Positions 58,807 through 64,000 of a stretch of 64,000 nucleotides of DNA are shown here, piece after piece. A model generated the notes under the pieces. It was not told the DNA's origin. It made no database searches and saw only the letters and a list, made by a program, of their open reading frames with translations. Both the position numbers and the translations under genes were made by a program. The stretch covers positions 1-64,000 of the forward strand of contig JAKAFK010000006.1 of assembly GCA_021817985.1 (NCBI GenBank). Reading direction: 5' to 3'. The first letter of the stretch is position 1. Each line of letters opens with the position of its first letter. The stretch comes from Pseudomonadota bacterium (GTDB taxonomy: Bacteria; Pseudomonadota; Gammaproteobacteria; Burkholderiales; JAKAFK01).

Positions 58807-59901
<1,095 letters not shown>

Positions 59902-59979
59902 TCAACTTAGGACCACGCGCGAGGGACTGCCTTGAGGCAGGCGGGCGCCTCCCCCGGGACTCCGCTCGCCGGCGGAAGC

Positions 59980-60007
59980 AAAAAAAGGAGGCCGAAGAGC
60001 CTCCTTT
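59980..60007 (-). terminator. Intrinsic terminator after rplT
   Basis: On the minus strand AAAGGAGGC, six-base loop, GCCTCCTTT followed by four more T, 17 bases past the rplT stop. A standard rho-independent terminator ending the thrS-infC-rpmI-rplT operon. Confidence 0.85.
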
Positions 60008-60024
60008 CGTTCCCTCGACGCTCG

Positions 60025-60384
60025 TCAGGCCTGGAGACTGGCCTTCGCCCTTTCGGCGATTTTCGCGAAGGCGTCCTTGTCGAACACGGCGAGATCGGCC
60101 AGGACCTTGCGGTCGATGTCGATCATCCCCTTCTTGAGGCCGTTCATGAAGGCGCTGTAGGTCAGGCCACACTCGCGCGCCGCCGCATTGATCCGGGCAA
60201 TCCAGAGGGCGCGAAACTGACGTTTTCTTTGCCGGCGATCGCGATAGGCATATTGCCCCGCCTTCATGACCGCTTCTTTGGCGATGCGATAGACATTGCC
60301 GCGGCGACCGCGGAACCCCTTGGCCTGGTCGAGCACCTTCTTGTGGCGGGCGTGCGCTGTCACCCCGCGTTTGACTCGTGGCAT
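60025..60384 (-). CDS. rplT: Ribosomal protein L20
   Basis: Large-subunit assembly protein, 119 residues ([20 protein letters not shown], highly basic). It also represses rpmI-rplT translation in E. coli. It lies 12 bases after rpmI and is followed by a strong terminator. Confidence 0.97.
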   Translation of the reverse strand: MPRVKRGVTAHARHKKVLDQAKGFRGRRGNVYRIAKEAVMKAGQYAYRDRRQRKRQFRALWIARINAAARECGLTYSAFMNGLKKGMIDIDRKVLADLAVFDKDAFAKIAERAKASLQA

Positions 60385-60396
60385 GCTGGTTCCCCC

Positions 60397-60594
60397 TTAC
60401 GCGTACGGCAACATGGAACGGACGCGACGCTTGTCGGTCGCATCGAGCATCGCGGTGCCGCGCAGATTGCGCTTCCGTTTCGTGGACTTCTTGGTCAGGA
60501 TGTGCCGCAGGAACGCATGCGTGCGCTTGACCCCACCGCCGCCCAGGGTGCGAAACCGCTTCGCCGCACCACTCTTGGTCTTCATCTTTGGCAT
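60397..60594 (-). CDS. rpmI: Ribosomal protein L35
   Basis: Small basic protein of the large subunit, 65 residues ([20 protein letters not shown]). A good ribosome binding site (AAGGAG) precedes it. It is 178 bases after infC. Confidence 0.96.
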   Translation of the reverse strand: MPKMKTKSGAAKRFRTLGGGGVKRTHAFLRHILTKKSTKRKRNLRGTAMLDATDKRRVRSMLPYA

Positions 60595-60665
60595 TTCAAA
60601 CTCCTTATTTATAGCCTGACGCCAGGTGCCCCGGTTGAGGCTTTGACCGACCTGACATCACTTAT

Positions 60666-60730
60666 CGGGGGCACGCAAACCTGCCCGTGCCCCGCACGAA
60701 CCGCCCCGTTCAACAGCCCATCACGGGGCG
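60666..60730 (-). promoter_or_regulatory. Two hairpins in the infC-rpmI spacer
   Basis: CGGGGGCACG pairs with CGTGCCCCG (60666-60694), and CGCCCCG with CGGGGCG (60702-60730). In E. coli this spacer forms an L20-binding structure that represses rpmI-rplT, so these may be the equivalent. TATAAA just before rpmI may also be a promoter element. Confidence 0.4.
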
Positions 60731-60772
60731 AATCGATCCTGCGCGCCCTGCGCGCGCCGGGAATCGCGCCGC

Positions 60773-61294
60773 CTACTGCCGCTTCTTGGGGGCCAGCACC
60801 ATCACCATCTGGCGCCCTTCCATCTTGGGAAACTGCTCGACGATCCCTTGCTCCAGCAAGTCGGCCTCGACGCGCTTGAGCAGGTTATATCCCAGCTCCT
60901 GGTGGGCCAACTCGCGTCCGCGGAAGCGCAAAGTGATCTTGGTCTTGTCGCCCTCTTCCAAAAAGCGCTTCAGGTTGCGCAACTTGACCTGATAGTCCCC
61001 CTCGTCGGTGCCAGGGCGGAATTTGACCTCTTTGACCTGAATCTGCTTCTGCTTCAGCTTCGCTTCATGCTGCTTCTTGCTCTCACGGTATTTGTATTTG
61101 CCGTAATCCATCAGCCGGCATACGGGCGGCTCGGCGGTCGGCGCAATCTCCACCAGATCCACCTCCGCTTCCTCCGCCATCTTGAGGGCTTGCACCGTGT
61201 TCACAATGCCGATCTGCTCCCCCTCCACACCAATTAAGCGCACCTCCGGCACCGTGATTTCACCGTTAAGTCGCAGATCTTTGCTCTGAGCGAT
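60773..61294 (-). CDS. infC: Translation initiation factor IF-3, probable ATC start
   Basis: Prevents subunit joining and proofreads initiation. The 173 residues continue [21 protein letters not shown], then the linker ([21 protein letters not shown]) and the C-terminal domain ([20 protein letters not shown]). No ATG or GTG gives the family N-terminus, but ATC at 61294 does, with GGAGG at 61302-61306, seven bases upstream. IF-3 genes typically start with such rare codons, which lets IF-3 repress its own translation. GTG 61252 would cut off conserved residues. Confidence 0.9.
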   Translation of the reverse strand: MAQSKDLRLNGEITVPEVRLIGVEGEQIGIVNTVQALKMAEEAEVDLVEIAPTAEPPVCRLMDYGKYKYRESKKQHEAKLKQKQIQVKEVKFRPGTDEGDYQVKLRNLKRFLEEGDKTKITLRFRGRELAHQELGYNLLKRVEADLLEQGIVEQFPKMEGRQMVMVLAPKKRQ

Positions 61295-61364
61295 CGCAAA
61301 ACCTCCAAGTCACATGAAATAAAAAACGCGGAGCATACGAACACCCCACGTCCCAGAATACCGT

Positions 61365-63281
61365 TCAGGCCGCACGACCCTTCTGCAGCGCCTCGGCCCG
61401 CACACGTTCCATGAACGCTTCCAAAGGCATCTGCCCGAGATCCTCGCCCTTGCGGGTCCGCACAGCGACCAGGCCAGCCGCCACCTCCTTGTCGCCGAGA
61501 ATCAGCTGGTAGGGCAGCCTCCGCATACTATGTTCTCGAATTTTATAGGTTATCTTCTCATTTCTCAAGTCCGTCTCGACGCGCACGCCTTCCCGCGACA
61601 AGGTTTCGGCCACCGTGCGGACATAGGCCGCCTGGGCATCCGAGATATTCATCACGACGACCTGCACGGGCGCCAGCCATACCGGCATCGCACCCGCATA
61701 ATGCTCAATCAGGATCCCGATGAAGCGCTCCATGGAGCCGAGGATGGCACGATGGAGCATCACCGGGACCTGGCGGGAATTGTCCTCGGCGACAAACGTC
61801 GCGTCCAGGCGCGCCGGCAGCGAGAAGTCCACCTGGATGGTGCCGCATTGCCACACGCGGCCCAAGCAATCCTTCAAGGAGAACTCGATCTTCGGCCCAT
61901 AGAACGCCCCTTCCCCGGGCTGCTCCTGCCACTGCAGCCCCTTGTGGTCCAGCGCGAGGGCCAGGGCGCGTTCCGCCTTGTCCCAGGTTTCGTCCGTGCC
62001 CACCCGCTTCTCGGGACGGGTCGACAGCCGAACGATGATCTCGTTGAAGCCAAAGTCGGCATAAACCCTTTGCAGCAGCTCGATGAAGGCCGTGACTTCG
62101 CCTTCGATCTGTCCCTCGGTGCAGAAGATGTGGGCATCATCCTGCGTGAAGCCCCGCACCCGCATCAGGCCATGCAGCGCGCCGGAGGGCTCGAATCGGT
62201 GGCATGAGCCGAACTCCGCGAGCCGCAAGGGCAAATCCCGGTAGCTCTTCAGTCCCTGATTGAAGATCTGGATGTGGCCCGGGCAATTCATCGGCTTCAC
62301 CGCGAAGTCGCGCGACTCCGCGTGCGTCGTGAACATGTTCTCGCGGTAGTTTTCCCAATGGCCCGACTTCTCCCACAGCAGGCGATCCATCACCATCGGC
62401 GTACGCACCTCGCGGTAGCCGTGCTCGCCCAGCACGCCGCGCAGGTACTGTTCGATAACCTGCCAAATGGTCCATCCCGGCGGATGCCAGAAGACCATCC
62501 CCGGCGCCTCGTCCTGCGTATGGAAGAGGTCAAGCTGGCGCCCGAGACGCCGGTGATCGCGCTTTTCGGCTTCCTCGATGCGATGAAGATAGGCGTCCTG
62601 CTCGTCCTTCTTCGCCCACGCCGTGCCATAGATGCGCTGCAGCATCTCGTTGCGCGAATCGCCCCGCCAGTAGGCCCCCGCCACCTTCATCAGCTTGAAG
62701 ACCTTGAGCTTGCCCGTCGAAGGCACATGCGGCCCCCGGCAAAGATCGGTGAACTCCCCCTGCGTATAGAGCGAGACTTCGTCGCCCTCCGGGATGGATT
62801 CGATGATCTGCGCCTTGTAATGCTCGCCGATCCCCGCGAAGTACCGGATAGCCTCGCCGCGCTCGACCACCTTGCGCGTCACGGGCAGGTCGCGCCTGGC
62901 CAACTCCTGCATCTTCGCCTCGATGAGAGCCAGATCCTCGGGCGTGAAAGGGCGATTGAAGGAGAAGTCGTAGTAGAACCCGTCTTCGATGACCGGGCCG
63001 ATCGTGACCTGAGCGTCGGGGAAAAGCGTCTTCACCGCCTGCGCGAGCAGGTGGGCGCAGGAATGGCGGAGGACATCGAGCCCCTCGGCGTCGCGATCGG
63101 TGACAATCGAAACGCGCGCATCGTCCCGAATCAGGTAGGAGGTGTCCACCAACCGGCCGTCGACCTTCCCCGCAAGCGCGGCCCGGCCCAGACCCGCTCC
63201 AATGCTCTGGGCGAGCTCCGCTACCGTCACGGCGTGGCCGAATTCCCGCTGGGAGCCATCCGGCAGGTGAATGACAGGCAT
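61365..63281 (-). CDS. thrS: Threonyl-tRNA synthetase
   Basis: Class II synthetase, 638 residues, in order TGS domain ([19 protein letters not shown]), editing domain ([20 protein letters not shown]), catalytic core with [13 protein letters not shown] (zinc-binding Cys) and anticodon domain. Met at 63281 matches the family; the frame opens at 63326. It starts the operon thrS-infC-rpmI-rplT. Confidence 0.96.
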   Translation of the reverse strand: MPVIHLPDGSQREFGHAVTVAELAQSIGAGLGRAALAGKVDGRLVDTSYLIRDDARVSIVTDRDAEGLDVLRHSCAHLLAQAVKTLFPDAQVTIGPVIEDGFYYDFSFNRPFTPEDLALIEAKMQELARRDLPVTRKVVERGEAIRYFAGIGEHYKAQIIESIPEGDEVSLYTQGEFTDLCRGPHVPSTGKLKVFKLMKVAGAYWRGDSRNEMLQRIYGTAWAKKDEQDAYLHRIEEAEKRDHRRLGRQLDLFHTQDEAPGMVFWHPPGWTIWQVIEQYLRGVLGEHGYREVRTPMVMDRLLWEKSGHWENYRENMFTTHAESRDFAVKPMNCPGHIQIFNQGLKSYRDLPLRLAEFGSCHRFEPSGALHGLMRVRGFTQDDAHIFCTEGQIEGEVTAFIELLQRVYADFGFNEIIVRLSTRPEKRVGTDETWDKAERALALALDHKGLQWQEQPGEGAFYGPKIEFSLKDCLGRVWQCGTIQVDFSLPARLDATFVAEDNSRQVPVMLHRAILGSMERFIGILIEHYAGAMPVWLAPVQVVVMNISDAQAAYVRTVAETLSREGVRVETDLRNEKITYKIREHSMRRLPYQLILGDKEVAAGLVAVRTRKGEDLGQMPLEAFMERVRAEALQKGRAA

Positions 63282-63461
63282 AATATTTCGCAAAATCGGC
63301 ACCGCTACGGGTGCCAAAACGTTCAAAATGGGAGGTCCGAGGCACGAGCCAAGACCGCGTTTCGCGAAGGTCAGCGCAAACGCACAAACCTTCCGCAGCC
63401 CCGGAAGCCGAGCCTCGATCAGCCACGCGGCACATCCGCGCGCATGGTCACAAGAAATACT

Positions 63462-63538
63462 TGGTAGGCGGTATAGGACTCGAACCTACGACCTTTGCCA
63501 TGTCAAGGCAACGCTCTAACCAGCTGAGCTAACCGCCT
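63462..63538 (-). tRNA. tRNA-Val, anticodon GAC
   Basis: 77 bases with encoded CCA. On the minus strand it begins AGGCGGTTAGCTCAGC; anticodon loop TTGACAT gives GAC, and the T arm is AGGTTCGAGTCC. It stands just upstream of thrS on the same strand. Confidence 0.95.
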
Positions 63539-63548
63539 AAATCGTGAA

Positions 63549-63577
63549 ATTCTAGCAGCGGGACGCTCCCCGCGCAA
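63549..63577 (-). promoter_or_regulatory. tRNA-Val promoter
   Basis: On the minus strand TTGCGC, 17 bases, TAGAAT with a TGC extension. Spacing is optimal and only ten bases separate the -10 from the tRNA. Confidence 0.65.
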
Positions 63578-63714
63578 GCGGCTTTTGATGGACGCCGACG
63601 CGCGCTGCCCGGTCGCGCACCCATTCCGATCCTGCCGCACCGCGGCACGAGGGCCCCAGTCGACCGCTCCCAATGCGAGACGCGTCCCCTCGCATGTCGA
63701 GGATCGCAGCCTCG

Positions 63715-63996
63715 CTAATGACTGTTTTTGTTCGAACTCGGGTTGACTTCGGAGGCCAGCCCCTCTGTCGCGCCGCGCCCTTCGCCCCGTTGCGCCCCGC
63801 ACGTTCGCGCCGGGCCCGAGGCCACTATCCAGTTCATCACCACGCCGTTTTCGACATAGGCCGTCACCGCGATGCCCTTCTTCGCGCACAGGTATTTCAC
63901 CAGACCGCTCGACTGGCGCCGCACGCGGGCTTGAAACTCCTCGAAACAAAAAGGACACAGACTCCGAATCTCCTCCACGCGCCAGCCCCCTTCCAC
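63715..63996 (-). CDS. Small zinc-ribbon-like hypothetical protein, near window end
   Basis: A 93-residue protein. RSLCPFCFEEFQARVRR and LVKYLCAKKGIAV contain three cysteines in a pattern like a small metal site. GTG 63996 is near the window edge; GTG 63978 is also possible. The last 30 residues are polar and low in pattern. Function unknown; it lies upstream of tRNA-Val on the same strand. Confidence 0.5.
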   Translation of the reverse strand: MEGGWRVEEIRSLCPFCFEEFQARVRRQSSGLVKYLCAKKGIAVTAYVENGVVMNWIVASGPARTCGAQRGEGRGATEGLASEVNPSSNKNSH

Positions 63997-64000
63997 ATCG

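Noticed and set aside
63503-63958. 151-codon minus frame
   Set aside because: It reads through the tRNA-Val gene and out of frame of the zinc-ribbon-like gene.

Overview
The window is GC-rich, gene-dense bacterial chromosome. Several gene orders are those of Gammaproteobacteria: surE-pcm-nlpD-rpoS, thrS-infC-rpmI-rplT, pheS-pheT-ihfA-merR-tRNA-Pro and tsaB-rimI. A CbbQ/NorQ-type ATPase and a YeiE/CysL/CbbR-type LysR regulator hint at a chemolithoautotroph, perhaps a sulfur or iron oxidiser, but no RuBisCO or sulfur-oxidation genes are present. This placement is inference from gene content and order only.

Layout. 0.2-7.6 kb: a complete one-strand operon for 4-amino-4-deoxy-L-arabinose (Ara4N) modification of lipid A (arnT, an arnE/F-like gene, arnB, arnC, arnA split into two genes, arnD). 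7.6-9.6 kb: a PrxQ peroxiredoxin and a PIN-PhoH ATPase. 9.5-16.8 kb: accessory genes, including a glutamine-amidotransferase-like protein without its catalytic residues, a LysR regulator with a candidate operator, an LplT-like transporter, an AcuC-type deacetylase and an orphan CbbQ-like ATPase. 16.8-20.7 kb: udg, rimI, tsaB and a DinG/YoaA helicase. 20.8-26 kb: poorly characterised conserved proteins, a cytochrome b561/YceI/YceI-lipoprotein set and a GH57 glycosidase. 26.1-27.0 kb: a non-coding stretch with a decayed IS200/IS605 transposase. 27-37 kb: CBS protein, DgkA, diguanylate cyclase, UbiB, NlpC/P60 protein, a possible Fur-regulated beta-barrel and a large hybrid histidine kinase. 37.2-42.5 kb: clpB with a sigma-32 promoter, a membrane diguanylate cyclase and nadC. 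42.5-46.2 kb: alaC-like, hom, thrC. 46.3-48.8 kb: Mth938-like protein, VOC protein, GMP/IMP nucleotidase and a second, class II deacetylase. 48.9-49.66 kb: a decayed Pat-type acyl-CoA synthetase/GNAT gene. 49.66-54.5 kb: rpoS, nlpD, pcm, surE, uppP. 54.7-64 kb: a DUF3135 protein, tRNA-Pro(GGG), merR, ihfA, pheT, pheS, rplT, rpmI, infC, thrS, tRNA-Val(GAC) and a small zinc-ribbon-like gene at the edge.

How genes work together. The Arn set makes UDP-Ara4N, loads it on undecaprenyl phosphate, flips it and transfers it to lipid A; DgkA and UppP also act on lipid carriers or lipids. ClpB, RpoS, SurE, Pcm and PrxQ form a stress and maintenance group, while two GGDEF proteins and a BarA-like kinase are the signalling layer. 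The less ordinary points are the amidotransferase pseudo-enzyme with its overlapping partner, a three-cysteine insertion in threonine synthase, a terminator-like hairpin just before pheT, a probable ATC start for infC, two gene fossils and an orphan CbbQ. I did not find a clearly new multi-gene defence or mobile system.
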